This document shows positions 11,376-21,759 of a stretch of 64,000 bases of DNA, piece by piece. The position numbers and the translations under genes were made by a program. Under the pieces are notes generated by a model that saw nothing but the letters and a program-made list of their open reading frames with translations, ran no database searches and was not told the DNA's origin. How positions within the stretch are numbered: the first letter of the stretch is position 1; each line of letters opens with the position of its first letter. The DNA lies in NCBI GenBank assembly GCA_015501055.1, contig JADNYV010000052.1:150691-214690 (forward strand). Direction: 5' to 3'. Origin of the DNA: Mucidula mucida (lineage: Eukaryota; Basidiomycota; Agaricomycetes; Agaricales; Physalacriaceae).

Positions 11376-13210
11376 ATGGCTTCAGATAATACTTCAACTC
11401 CTCTTCTTCCTGGGTTTCAATGGGGTGGAGGGGATAGAGTCGAAGCTTTTTACGATGCGCTTTGGTCGCACAACAGCGATGGTGGACTCATAGAGGCTTC
11501 GTTACCGTGCGAGCCTCCCGGCTTAGTCCAGCTCATGGAAACCTCAAATCCGGACGATACATGGCTCGGTAGCAACCCGACAGAGGAGGATGCGATGGCT
11601 GTTGATTCCCCGGATGGCAGCGACAGCGATAACCAAGCCCACAGCACCGAAGCCACCTCAACAGTCCGCTACATTGACCTTCCGAAACATCCTGCCCTTG
11701 ACTTCGAGGCTCTGTCTTTGGAAAGATTTCTTCATCACGATTGTGCGACGTATATTGTGAGGGACGAGTATCGCGTCTTTATGAACCACGTCCTCGCCCG
11801 CCTCCATGTCAAAAACAGTGTGGTTCGCTTTTTTCTCACCGGTCAACCTGGGATTGGTAAGTCATAGGCTCTCTCTGTATAGAGTTGCGCTCATGCAGTG
11901 TGTCGGACAGGCAAGAGTTTTGGGACAATGTACATTCTGATGTACCTGCTGGCCTCTGGACAGTCTGTCTTTTTATCACTTCCTCCAAGTCTGCGTACTT
12001 CTTCTCCTCAAATGGTGTCCAATATACGACGGCCGATTTAGAGCCACATTCCGATGTACAGGATGCGATCAGGACGAGTTGGTACTCATCGACCTAGCTG
12101 TTGGAGATTGATACTGGACGCCACCTTCCGTACTCAGGTTTGCGCGTTGCAATATTTAAGCTCCTCGCCGCAAGAGCTTGCGATAAAGACCTTTACAAAA
12201 TATTTCAATGCGAGGCTATGGTTTATGGCAGCATGGACGAACAAGGAGATCGCCGTCGCAACGTTTGTTCCATTATTCTTTGAACCCCATTGATGTTGAC
12301 GTCGCGTAACAAAGAGAACGATATGGGATTCCTCGTCAGGACATCCAAGAGAAGCTTGATACAGGAGGACCAGTTGCCAGATATCTTTTCGGTCGGGTGT
12401 CTCCCACGGCGCGCGAGACACTCAGAAAACGTATTGACACTGTTCTTGCTCATGATCCTTTTTCTTTTGCCCTCTCAGACATTGATGCCTACTACGCCGA
12501 GCCGCCCATCTACCTTCTTCAGCCTCTACTCGGTCCATCAGCCAAGTTTCCTTCCAGCGAGCGGACGTTCGTGCCCAGTTTCTCTCCGCCTTCATCGCCG
12601 ACGAGATGTGCGCGTGCTCGGAAAACACCTCGACAAGTTACAAGGCCAGCTATCTGACACCGACACCACCCGCTCACTAGCCGGAAGGCTATTTGAACGG
12701 ATAATGCACCGCGCACTTGCCGATTACGCTGTACAGTCCCATCCGTCTTTGGAATGCTCACATAGCTGGCACACTCCAGCTCATCGGCAAAGCCGCCAAC
12801 TTTTCTTCCGAACCTAAGCAGTTCAACGATCGTCCATTGTACCTCCAGCCCAAAAACCTTAACTTTGCATCTGTAAATGCCATACTCGTCACTGAGAAAA
12901 AGCTTGGTCTCATCAAACTTCATTGAGTAACTCCATGTTCGACACTTTGGGACCATGCTACGAATCATCGACCGACTGCCGAAAGGGGCGAACGTTGCGG
13001 TGGACGGGTTCGACGATGTGCTGTATTGTCTCGTTGGCATTGACCGCAAGCGTGTAGAGAAGTTCGTGGTTCTGGCGAAGAGAGAGCTTGAGGATTTGAA
13101 GTTACTGGACTCGCGCGCGTGTGCAACACGGTGGGTGTGGAGCACACGTTGTCGCTCATCGTCGTCTTTCGACTTTCAGCGTCGTCGGGTACACTTTCCA
13201 TCATCAGCTC
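11376..13210 (+). pseudogene. P-loop NTPase-like protein, frame-broken
   Basis: Starts MASDNTSTPLLPGFQWGGGD and runs to a Walker A motif, FFLTGQPGIGKSFG, whose codons are joined across a 54-base intron (11857-11910). Downstream blocks are SGQSVF, SAYFFSSNGVQYTTADLEPH, SPQELAIKTFTKYFNARLWFMAAW, a region reading VSPTARETLRKRIDTVL, and a C-terminal part ending ILVTEKKLGLIKLH and GTMLRIIDRLPKGANVAVDGFDDVLYCLVG. These blocks lie in different frames: one base is missing at the T run 11970-11974 and one at the GG at 12081-12082, with at least one more shift near 12.1-12.3 kb. I recognise the overall architecture from a large, poorly characterised Agaricomycete family that resembles Crinkler/RHS-type P-loop proteins; the naming is uncertain. 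Either decaying or carrying sequence errors. Confidence 0.6.
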
Positions 13211-13311
13211 GGTTTTAGCGGTGTTTAACAGTTCTATGTTCTGGCACTATGGTATGATAGGTGGACAGTACTCCGGGAAAAAAAATTCTGTACTGTACTA
13301 GAAGACGTCAA

Positions 13312-14418
13312 TTATACAATCTGCATTTCATTGTGGTAGAGATTCAAGGCACGTTTAACAAGATCAGTCAATGCTGGTTTATGTGCAAGCATATTGGCAG
13401 CAGACATGGGTTCTTTGAATGCTTGTTCAACGCCAATGAATTCGTCTTTAAACAACTCCCATAGGCGCGCCCGCGTGGCGTTGAACTGCGATCTATCAAC
13501 AGTCTCAGCTGCTTGCAATTCACGATAACCATTGTACTCACCGCTACTTCTGAGAACATTGATAAGCGGCTTCACATACAAACGAAGGCCCGTCGGCCTC
13601 GAGCATTGTCGGCGCCGCAAAAGCGCCACATAATACGTCTCGTGCTATAACCAAAGCGTAGGCATGCTTATCTACGTGTTCCGCGTAGAGCGTAGCCTTG
13701 TTATCTTCTCGGAAAGATATCCATGCTTGGACAACGATCATGTCGTGCCGGAGCTCCAGAAGGAGGGATAACGCATGGAATATATCATGGATCAGGGCAA
13801 ACTCGCGTCTAGGGGAGAGCGTTCCCCACGAGATTTGCCCACGATTCCTCTGACATCCGTGGAAGGGGGGGAAGATCAAAGTACATGCGGGCAGCCGCTG
13901 TCAATTTGGGCACCATCGACAGGAGGTCTTTGGACCTACAGAGACACGCCCGGAAAACGTCCAAGGCGATCAACAGATCTGAACAATTGAACTTTGGAGG
14001 TAGCTCAAGGAAGTCGTCTGTGGCATCTAAAAGCCACTTTCGCTCTGTCTCTGCCTGCTGTTTCGTCAGAGTCTTGCGCTGTCTGGAATTAGGAAAGACA
14101 ACGAGGGCGCGTAGTTTGAATAGGATCGATATGAAAGGTCCAGAATAGTATTCATAGTGACGAAGGTATGGTGTCAGATCCTGGGAAGCAATGCCAGGGA
14201 TAGATAGCGAGAGTGTCGATTGTAAAAAGATACCCAGCCTTCTCCCCGCGCTTTGGGTATGCCAAGACGGTAGTGCTGAATGGCAACGAAGCAGTCGTGG
14301 AATAATGCATAGATTATCTTGTCAAGTCTTGCGCTCGGAGCAAAACTAGCCGCTCGTCTAGGATTGGATCTATGACGGAGGACTGGGCAGCAGGAAGTGA
14401 TGCTTCATGCGAGGCCAT
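13312..14418 (-). pseudogene. Unrecognised gene with broken frame
   Basis: The minus strand contains several long coding-like blocks in order: MASHEASLPAAQSSVIDP from an ATG at 14418, DKIIYALFHDCFVAIQHYRLG, TLTKQQAETERKWLLDATDD, LTAAARMYFDLPPLPRMSEE, FALIHDIFHALSLLLELRHD, NKATLYAEHVDKHAYALVIA, and a C-terminal block ending LTDLVKRALNLYHNEMQIV at 13312. The blocks occupy different frames, with shifts near 14310 and near the CCCC run at 13812-13815 that I could not explain by introns. The protein would be mostly helical and soluble. No family is recognised, and no function is proposed. It may be a decayed gene or a gene with base-call errors. Confidence 0.45.
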
Positions 14419-14865
14419 GATGATGATGATGTAGAGAACAGGACAAGGAAGGTCGCCGGCGACAGTGAGAGAGATCTAGAACGACTGAACACGACGAGTC
14501 AGAGCATATATGAAGGAATACTTATTCCCTTTCGTCGAGTCCAGGGTGATGTGATGTGTTGTAAACAAAAAGACACGTCGCTGAGTCGACATGGTTAACA
14601 ATTAAAGATAGAGACAATAAACATGGCGGTGATCGGTTCTTGTCGATTCTTGTTGTCCTCCCAACAATAAGTGCAGTAGTGTCTGAATGATCTTAGTAGA
14701 GAGCAGAGTCCTAGAGCGAACAAAATGCTATGGCAGAGCGAGGCACAGGGCAAGATACAGTAACTTGGTAAATTTCTGCCACGACCGCGCCGTTGTGCTT
14801 GAGCTACCTCCAAACGACCCAAGAGGGCGAGAAGTATCTAAGTCAATCTGTAAAGTGTTCTGTGA
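14419..14865. other. Intergenic, outer flank of the left repeat arm
   Basis: No gene recognised. It begins with a GATGATGATGATG run near 14416-14430 and ends where similarity to the right arm starts, about 14866. Confidence 0.45.
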
Positions 14866-14885
14866 GTGCTACGACATTTAATCTA

Positions 14886-16160
14886 TCAGTAGGTCTCAAA
14901 CAAGGCGTGGCGGCAAAGGTGCCACTCGGGTCTCGACAAGAGACAGTTTACAGTCACCTTCGCCCGACATTCGTCGAAATACATTCTCGTCTCTGCAATC
15001 TTTCTGTTATCGACGTCGCGGAAGGAACCATCAATGACAATAGCGACCGCCACCATTGACGGACGTGGATTGCACAGAGCATGCGCTACAACACCCCACT
15101 CCGACGCGTCCCAGTCATATCTCCCAATGACCATCAATCGTCGTAGCTTGATGGGAAAATCAACCTCGGCCATCAAAGAATCCGCAAGACCAGCTAAATG
15201 CTCAGGTTCGCTCAATTTGAGCCATAAAGGAGAGGCGCGCAACATATTCGGAAGGTGCAGACCTAAACGCAAGCATTTAACAGAGATAATTCGGATTGTT
15301 GTAAATCATACCATTAGCTTGAGAACTAAGGTCGATATAGAGCTCGTCTAGCTGCTTGGTGGTGGAGAGAAAATCCGCCAAGAAGCACCAGCCAGCACCG
15401 ACATCATTATTCAGAGTCACATATATCAGAATGAGACGGCGGACGCCAGAGAAAAAGTTCTGGAGTCCCGCAATATTAGAGTCAAGGAGCTCGGTATCAT
15501 AGATACATAATTCTCTTATCTGGTAGGGAGGGCATGTGGTGAGTAGCGGATCTTCCCATGTCTTCATCCTTCCGAAATCCAAGGTGATATTGTCGAAACG
15601 TGCGGAAACTTGGCGATCATTTCAATGAAGGGCAGAGGATGAAGCTTCAGAGAAGATATCTCCAGCCTTGTAAAAGCGCTGATGGGGAGGATGTTGGTGA
15701 TCGCCTGCGCAAGCGGCGTATCAAAATGGATCGCGCTGGAGGTGTAAATGCCGTGAAGGTACTCATAAGATCGGAAGTCCACCGTAACGTCCTCTACGTT
15801 GACCAGCAGGGGCTTCAGCCTGGCCAGCATATCCCATGCTGAAGTTGCAACCATGCAGAGAATTTCATGCGAGTCAAAGCATAGATCGTATTTCACCCGC
15901 TTGACGAGCCACGCGATGTCCGTTAACGGATTTTGAAGAGTCTCGAGAAGGCGCAGGTTGCGCTTCTTGAGCGACTCGTCAAGTAGGCCGGAATCGACAT
16001 TGACAGGTAAGGTGATTATTTCGTAAATGTATTTTCTGCAACGGGGACCAAAACAGCGCGCAGCCCGAAGGAGGAGCAGAAGAGCAGGCCGCCCGTGTAT
16101 GCGATGGACATCGTCAACAATGAGATCGACAAGTTCTTGAGAGAGCCTTCCTGAAGACAT
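14886..16160 (-). pseudogene. F-box-like protein gene, left copy
   Basis: Begins MSSGRLSQELVDLIVDDVHR at 16160 and continues LLLLLRAARCFGPRCRKYIYEII, the N-terminal F-box-like pattern of the large Agaricomycete family that recruits proteins to SCF ubiquitin ligases through Skp1. The body is leucine-rich and repeat-like (LEISSLKLHPLPFIEMI). The first block ends at a stop after 198 codons, then the same protein appears to resume in another frame as NITLDFGRMKTWEDPLL (to about 15277) and again as GLHLPNMLRASPLWLKLSEP to 14886. One added base in the T run before TCGACAATATC (about 15590) would rejoin the first two blocks. The first break is present in both arms, so it predates the duplication, was spread by conversion, or is a systematic error. 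The target protein is unknown. Confidence 0.65.
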
Positions 16161-16590
16161 AACTGCGCGTCGGGATTGTCTTTGCAGACTTTGATTCGGA
16201 AGCCTTGAATCAGAGAACGCGTCAAAATATGTGAGGAATGTTAGATGTCTATGCTTACTTTGACTCGTGGGCCACTCTAACTCAGTCGGGGATTAGCGTC
16301 CTTGATAAGGCCTTCATAAATGCTGATCCTTGTTCCAGTCTTGTCCATGCCATGGCGGAAGAAAGTCATTGTTCGGGATTCGCACCGATCCGCCGCTGGC
16401 AGAAAAGCTCATTGTCTCTGCGGCGTACTACTTACGTTCGACAATAGCGAAAAGGACACAATGATGCCATTGTCTGCATACATGGAATAATGTACATTGT
16501 TATTGGTAAAATACAGGGTTGAGATGCATAAAGAAATAGAACAAACGCTACATGGGATGGTGATGCATAGGTACAATGGAACATGAGTGT

Positions 16591-17396
16591 TTAGTGAGAA
16601 AGGGAGAGGGCCACGGCATAGAGACTGTATGCGAGGAGGACAACATCCCACATTCCATCGTCGTGAATGCCAAGAGCGACCATGTTGTGCCAGAGACCAT
16701 AAATGTATTGCATAGACGCTAGTACTGGACGCGTCGCGAGAAGAATTTTGGCCGCACTGACGACTAGGTCCCTATTCAGTCTGACCTGCGGGGTACTCGA
16801 CAGAAACGGCGTGCATTCGAAAGCTTGTACACCAGGGCACAATGCAGAAAAAAGCACATCCTGCCGATGCGTGTAAAGGTACCGGGACATGGGGACGTAG
16901 CTCTCGGGATGGGGCAAGCTGAGATATATGACGGGGACATGGTCTTCCGGGATGTCGTTGACTGCTGGGAATGGAGGAAGGGAATTGCAGTGTACACGAA
17001 GCATCGTTTCGTGTACCGGAAAGACGTTGATGCGCTCATGCGCAGGGCTGAACATAGCGAGCGCGTGTGTCGCGGGGAACTCTCCGTCTATTTCCACGGG
17101 AAGGGAGGATGGCAAGTCGCAAGGGGATGATGAGCTAGCAATGAACGTCTGGGCGAGGGACTGAAGCGCCGGGGCTCCCAAATCGCGTGTAATCACGTCC
17201 ATGAAATACATGTACATGGGATCGTCGACTGTTGCCGGTGGTGGGGGACGAATCAGGCGTCGCGGGAGGCTCGCACGGCTGAGGACGCGACGAGATGTCG
17301 ATGCTTGTTGGACTAGGCGGCACGCTGGGCAGCGGCTTCGACTTTAGCCTGGCGTTGAGGAGAGGGAGGGTTGTGGGGGACAGCTTTAGCGGGCAT
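16591..17396 (-). pseudogene. Clp1-like protein, left copy, one-base deletion
   Basis: Mirror copy of the gene at 37381-38187. The span from ATG (17396) to stop (16591) is 806 bases against 807 in the right copy; the missing base is in the C run at about 17319-17321, where the right copy reads GTGCCCGCC and this copy GTGCCGCC. Translation from the ATG therefore shifts after about 26 codons. An internal ATG at 17217 reopens 208 codons starting MYMYFMDVITRDLGAPALQS, so a truncated protein lacking the basic N-terminus is conceivable. The promoter TATA is conserved. Apart from this break the protein differs from the right copy at only a few residues (for example ASSSSPC for AGPSSPC, ETML for ETIL). 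Confidence 0.8.
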
Positions 17397-17442
17397 TGCG
17401 AACGGAGTGGAGAGTATGGCTGAACTGCATATTGGCGTAGGC

Positions 17443-17450
17443 CTTATATA
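17443..17450 (-). promoter_or_regulatory. TATA box of left Clp1-like copy
   Basis: Minus-strand TATATAAG about 50 bases upstream of the ATG at 17396, matching the TATA box of the right copy. The leader between TATA and ATG is about 11 bases shorter than in the right copy. Confidence 0.6.
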
Positions 17451-17837
17451 GATCGCAGGTCGCCAACCAATTGTCTAGGATTTTGCCTGGGATGGAAACG
17501 GGAAGGAAACAATCCTATTGTATGCGCATGTTAGAAAAACAATGGGTTATTGGAATTGCCATAATAGGAACCAATTGATACTTTATGTCCGCTCGAACCT
17601 GACTCGTCGCGATGGTGTGGTGAAAGAGCAGAAGGTCATCTTCAGGTTGTGTAATTGTACGGTCGTAGCAGACTAAACATGCAAAGGGATTGCGATCAAT
17701 ATCAAATCACAACAGGTCAGACGTACAGAATAAGGCATACACGATGCAAATGCATCGTTCCGCTTCGCATAGGGACAATGGGCACGATGACGCCACATTG
17801 AACATCTACCTCGAGGAGGACCTCATTGTTGACCTCT

Positions 17838-18908
17838 TTAGGGCCCAAACAGTTTGGCTATTGCCTCAACTGTCGTATTTCCCCCGCTAAACACAACACC
17901 AATATCCCATCCCTTCTCACCACCTTCCCTTTCGACAAGCCTTCGAAAGTCCTCGTTGAAGAGGACAACCGCCAAGGGTACCGCAGAAGAAGGTTCTATG
18001 AAGACCTTCATGCGCTCCAAAACAAGTTTCATCGCAGCCTTTATTTCGTCCTCCGACACACTGAACACTCCCGCTAGCTTGTTCTTATCCGATATGATCG
18101 ACCATGGGATTAATCCAACAGGCGTCCTTAATCCATCTGCGATCGTCAACGTTTTGACAGACTCGACGCGTCGACCTGCCTCCAACCCGCGCCTTCCATC
18201 ATCAGCTCCTTCGAAAGACGGCTCTGCTCCGAATACGCGTGTACTCGTTGGAGAGAAGTATGTCGCAACCCCGGATAACAGTCCTCCACCACCCAGAGGT
18301 GTAATGACGGCGTCAAGTGGGGGTCTTTGCAGTTCCCGAATCTGCGCTTCGAGTTCAAGACCTACAGTTCCCTGCCCGAGGATGACATCCGGATGGTCGT
18401 ACGGAGGTACTAGTATGGCGCCAGTCTTCTCGATTACCTCTGCCACAACCGCTTCTCGCTCGTCACTTGTTGAACCCGAGAAAATGACGTGTGCACCGTG
18501 GGATTTGGTACCCGCAATCTTCGACGGAGTCGATATCGATGGCATAACGATATGCGCGGGAATATTATACGTCTTGGCTGCATAAGCGAGCGCCTGTGCG
18601 TGATTCCCTGAACTATGCGTAACGACGCCGCGACGGCGCACTTCGTCCTCTCCCAAGTGCCGGATGAGGCGGATTAAGGCGTGGAACGCGCCACGAACTT
18701 TAAATGCGCCAATCTTCTGGTAGTTTTCGCATTTAAAGGATAGACGAATGTTTGGTGAGGCGGCGTTGGGGGCCTGGGGAGTGGATGCAATACGATCCAG
18801 AGTCTGACAGGTTAATACAGGTGTTCTGTGGACATTTGGCTTAACGAGTTCGTATGCAGATTGCACAGATTCCCGAGTGAGTGGGAGGCAGAGGGAAAGA
18901 TCAGCCAT
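17838..18908 (-). CDS. Serine racemase / serine-threonine dehydratase-like PLP enzyme, intact left copy
   Basis: Uninterrupted 356-codon frame from the ATG at 18908 (MADLSLCLPLTRESVQSAYE); the upstream ATG at 18968 gives an unlikely extension. It belongs to the fold-type II PLP family. The Schiff-base lysine is K70 in ENYQKIGAFKVRGAFH, the phosphate-side SSGNHAQ is at 99-105, the glycine loop GGGGLLSG at 206-213, a metal-site-like AEPSFEGADD at 228-237, and the pyrimidine-ring FSGGNTT at 340-346. This pattern is that of eukaryotic serine racemase and the related threonine/serine ammonia-lyases; which reaction dominates cannot be told from sequence. The gene is intronless. Compared with the right arm copy, codon 12 is CGG rather than TGA, so this is the copy expected to be functional. 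It lies at the spacer-side end of the left arm. Confidence 0.88.
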   Translation of the reverse strand: MADLSLCLPLTRESVQSAYELVKPNVHRTPVLTCQTLDRIASTPQAPNAASPNIRLSFKCENYQKIGAFKVRGAFHALIRLIRHLGEDEVRRRGVVTHSSGNHAQALAYAAKTYNIPAHIVMPSISTPSKIAGTKSHGAHVIFSGSTSDEREAVVAEVIEKTGAILVPPYDHPDVILGQGTVGLELEAQIRELQRPPLDAVITPLGGGGLLSGVATYFSPTSTRVFGAEPSFEGADDGRRGLEAGRRVESVKTLTIADGLRTPVGLIPWSIISDKNKLAGVFSVSEDEIKAAMKLVLERMKVFIEPSSAVPLAVVLFNEDFRRLVEREGGEKGWDIGVVFSGGNTTVEAIAKLFGP

Positions 18909-18930
18909 GGGGAGCCGCCGGCAAACTGCG

Positions 18931-19551
18931 GCATTTTGTAGGGTTCCGAGGAAAGAGGAACAAGACAAGCCAGCTTCATTTAACGTTGTTTGCAGAAAAA
19001 AATCTCTTCAAGGAACAAGGCACTGACCCGTAGGTCTATGTGCGTGTCGTCAAACGGCAGACATTCGCGAGGCAAAACCTAGAGTACGTACTTGTATGCC
19101 TTTAGCTTGCCCTTCAGAGTTCAACGTTCAACGTTCAACGCTAACACCGAGACCTCATCTATTATCCGCCACTAATGAGACATCACGGTGATGGAGGCTT
19201 TTAAGTCACGATCCGTGCCAAACTACTCGGTCATTGAGCATGAGAATGCACTCGTTTCTCTTGGTACAGTTGTAGCGGGAAAACTCAGAGAAGGGAGAGA
19301 CCCGTTTTTGCTGCAAGTGGAAAAAATAACTTTCATGATCTCGAAAGACGCGTCGTGAGTGCAATGGTTGAGAGTAAGGGTGTTTCGGCAACGACCGGCT
19401 TAGTTTCATTTGATTGTGTTCAATGAGCGTTGGGCTTTAAACCTTTTGTTGATTCCTGCCTCGATGGCCACTCGCAAGGGATACATAAACAGGATTGCGG
19501 TAGATGTGCGTAATTTCCCAGAGTAATTCCTCCCATATACAACGAATCCCC
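18931..19551. other. Intergenic at the left arm/spacer junction
   Basis: No gene recognised. It contains three head-to-tail copies of the heptamer GTTCAAC at about 19119-19139. The right part is the 3' flank of the MFS transporter gene ending at 19552. Confidence 0.5.
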
Positions 19552-21418
19552 TCATTTGAGGCTTGAAATTGCCCGCCTGTCGTGCTTCTCGAAATACTTA
19601 TACACCACTCCGATCGCACTGGCCAACTGTGTTGCCGTTGTGAACAATATCAAAGGGCCCTATCATCACGGTCAGACAGAACACGGAGCGAACATGAGGT
19701 TGCCACGCTTACATAGCCTCCCAGTCCGTAGGCGAATTTAGATTTCCCAGTTCCCGCCCATGGGTGAAGTAGCGCTTCCGAAATTGGCGCAGCCAGCACG
19801 TTCCCAACGCCACGTCCACTAACGAACAGCGCCATGGCTGTCGCTGCATCATCTCCTGCAACTATCGAAGCAAACTTGGGCCAAAGAGACGCCCAACTGG
19901 GACTGAAGAGTCCAAAGAACACGGAGAAGACCACGATCGTCGCCAAAGATGAAGAGAGTCCCCATAACACCACAACGGATATGGTCGAACCGATGGCGCA
20001 TAGAGAGATCGTGATGCGCAAGTCAGATCGGTCTGAAAGGTAGCCGACCATGATCTGACCAATGGCGGAGCTGGCTAAAAGACGGTGAGATGCCAAGGAT
20101 TCCTTCATTTTGAAATCCTACCGTTCAGAAGTGCAAGACCTAACGTGCCAGCACTTTCGACTCCCAGATCCGTGGCGAAGGCTGTGAAATAACAGACTTC
20201 GTCGACTATTTATCTAAGGAGAAAGTAGATACGGCCACGCACACGGAATGTACAACGTTGGAATGAAGTTTCCCAAGGCTTGAATCAGATTAGCAGAGCA
20301 CAATATCCAGAAGACGCGCTGTCCGAGAAATTGCATGTTCATAGGTTTCGGCTTGACAACGCTTGAGACAGGCAAGCGTGCTCTTGAGAAGGGGATGGCA
20401 GGACCAACCACCGCCGCCTGAATTCCCGCCTTTGGACCTTGAATGAAAGAGGAGTACCACGCATCAGGTACACACTTACCATTACCAGTAAGGCCGTTTT
20501 GCGACCATGCCTGTCGAGAAGAACCTGGATAACGTATGGAAAGACAGCACCTCCAATACCTGAAATTGACACCGTTAAATGAAAAGTTATCGATATGAAG
20601 TTCAAACATACTCGCGCCGGAAAAGATAAGTCCATTGGCCTAGAATACTAGTGAGAACAAGATCTGATAAGGCTGATAGCACGACTAACTAAACCTTTCC
20701 TCTCTGAGAACCATTCGAACATATAAGTCAGAACCGGCCAGTATAGCAAACCTAAAGTGGAGAAATTCCGTAACGCGGTCATCTGCGAAACTCAAGTGGA
20801 AACCTACTGGCACCCGTTGAATACAGAACACCCTGAGTAAGGACTAAATGCCATGGCTCCTTAGCATAGGCGGCAATAACAAGTCCAGCTATAGAAGTAA
20901 TGAAACCGCTCCAGATCATCTTACGCTTGATAGCAGGATACCGCCGGAGAATGGGCAACAGTACCAGAGACGAGAGATACAAGATTCCACCAGAAATGGA
21001 ACCGGTGAGCGCGAGTATAGTTCGAGAGGACTCTGGAAACTCCGTTGTGGTGTAGTAATTCAGGAAAACACCATAGGAGAATGGATAGGACCAGAGAAGG
21101 AAGTCCATCGACCATGCACTGGCGAGGTAAGCCCATGCATGAAAGCCACGATCCTGTCAGGACGAGATGAAATTGAGTCAGATGGGTATACCACCGGCAC
21201 TCTCGAGCAAGACAGACCACTGGGGGAAGGGAGACCGCATTCAATGGTACCAGTGCACTTTCGTCGGCCACGGGGAGCTCATCTGGCAGCCTGCAATATT
21301 TATGCTTCTTGAGATTACAACACAAAACGATGACTGTAACTTACAATTCAAGTGTTGTAGTAGACGGTCGCCGCTGGGAACGTCGATCTGCTAGTTCGAT
21401 TTCTCCAGATCCCTCCAT
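19552..21418 (-). CDS. MFS transporter, monocarboxylate transporter (MCT)-like
   Basis: Multi-exon minus-strand gene. The ATG at 21418 begins MEGSGEIELADRRSQRRPST, a hydrophilic acidic tail. Membrane exons follow: FSYGVFLNYYTTTEFPESSRTILALTGSISGGILYLSS, RRYPAIKRKMIWSGFITSIAGLVIAAYAKEPWHLVLTQGVLYS, SGIGGAVFPYVIQVLLDRHGRKTALLVM (with the RhGRK-type loop 2-3 signature), and a C-terminal half with IGQIMVGYLSDRSDLRITISL and SVFFGLFSPSWASLWPKFASIVAGDDA. The last exon ends LILFTTATQLASAIGVVYKYF and stops at 19552. This is the fungal MCT-type branch of the major facilitator superfamily (plasma membrane monocarboxylate or riboflavin-type carriers). Substrate is unknown. I did not place every exon border but saw no certain frame break. 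Confidence 0.78.
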
Positions 21419-21759
21419 GGCGAATGAAGACAAGGCAAAAGTATTCCGGGTAATTTCGTTGACTACTATCTAGAGAGGGTGTCGCTCCGGTATCCGAAAC
21501 ATACGGCCCCATACGGCGATCCACGCGCAGGATGACTCCGATAACGCTCTCTGACTTTCCATCAGTAACCACGTCTTTTACACAGAAGAAAGAGTACGAC
21601 CACGTAGCTGTAATACAAGTAATAGATTAATAGTATCTACGATAGCAATGCGGCAATACAGATATTTGTTACATACAAAAGACCCATTAGTAGCATGGCA
21701 CAAAACAACAAGAAAGCAAACGAATGTAACGAGTATACAAAACCAAGGAATGTCAAAAT
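21419..21759. other. Intergenic between two minus-strand genes
   Basis: About 340 AT-rich bases between the MFS start (21418) and the transcription-factor stop (21760). No separate gene or clear regulatory motif seen. Confidence 0.45.

Larger units (their letters stand above)
14866..18930 (-). repeat. Left arm of a long inverted duplication
   Basis: This arm is the reverse complement of 35838-39925. Shared order from the spacer outward: serine racemase-like gene, Clp1-like gene, F-box-like gene. Translated frames in both orientations are the same over long stretches (for example 732 bases spanning 17854-18585 match 36182-36913 in both strands), so the core must be close to identical. The outermost part (below about 15.45 kb) is clearly diverged, roughly 80 percent at protein level by eye, and the spacer-side end (about 18.78-18.93 kb) shows around eight differences in 100 bases. 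Length about 4.06 kb. Confidence 0.93.

Noticed and set aside
12519..13145. 208-codon minus-strand frame
   Set aside because: Antisense to the coding blocks of the P-loop gene, whose plus-strand blocks are clearly conserved-looking.
17854..18585. 243-codon open frame antisense to the racemase gene (and its mirror at 36182-36913)
   Set aside because: It is a shadow of the conserved PLP enzyme frame; composition is Ser/Thr/Pro-rich without motifs, and it is preserved only because the arms are nearly identical.
19119..19139. Three tandem GTTCAAC heptamers as a CRISPR-like or centromeric repeat
   Set aside because: Only three short units with no spacers; this is a trivial microsatellite in a eukaryotic genome.
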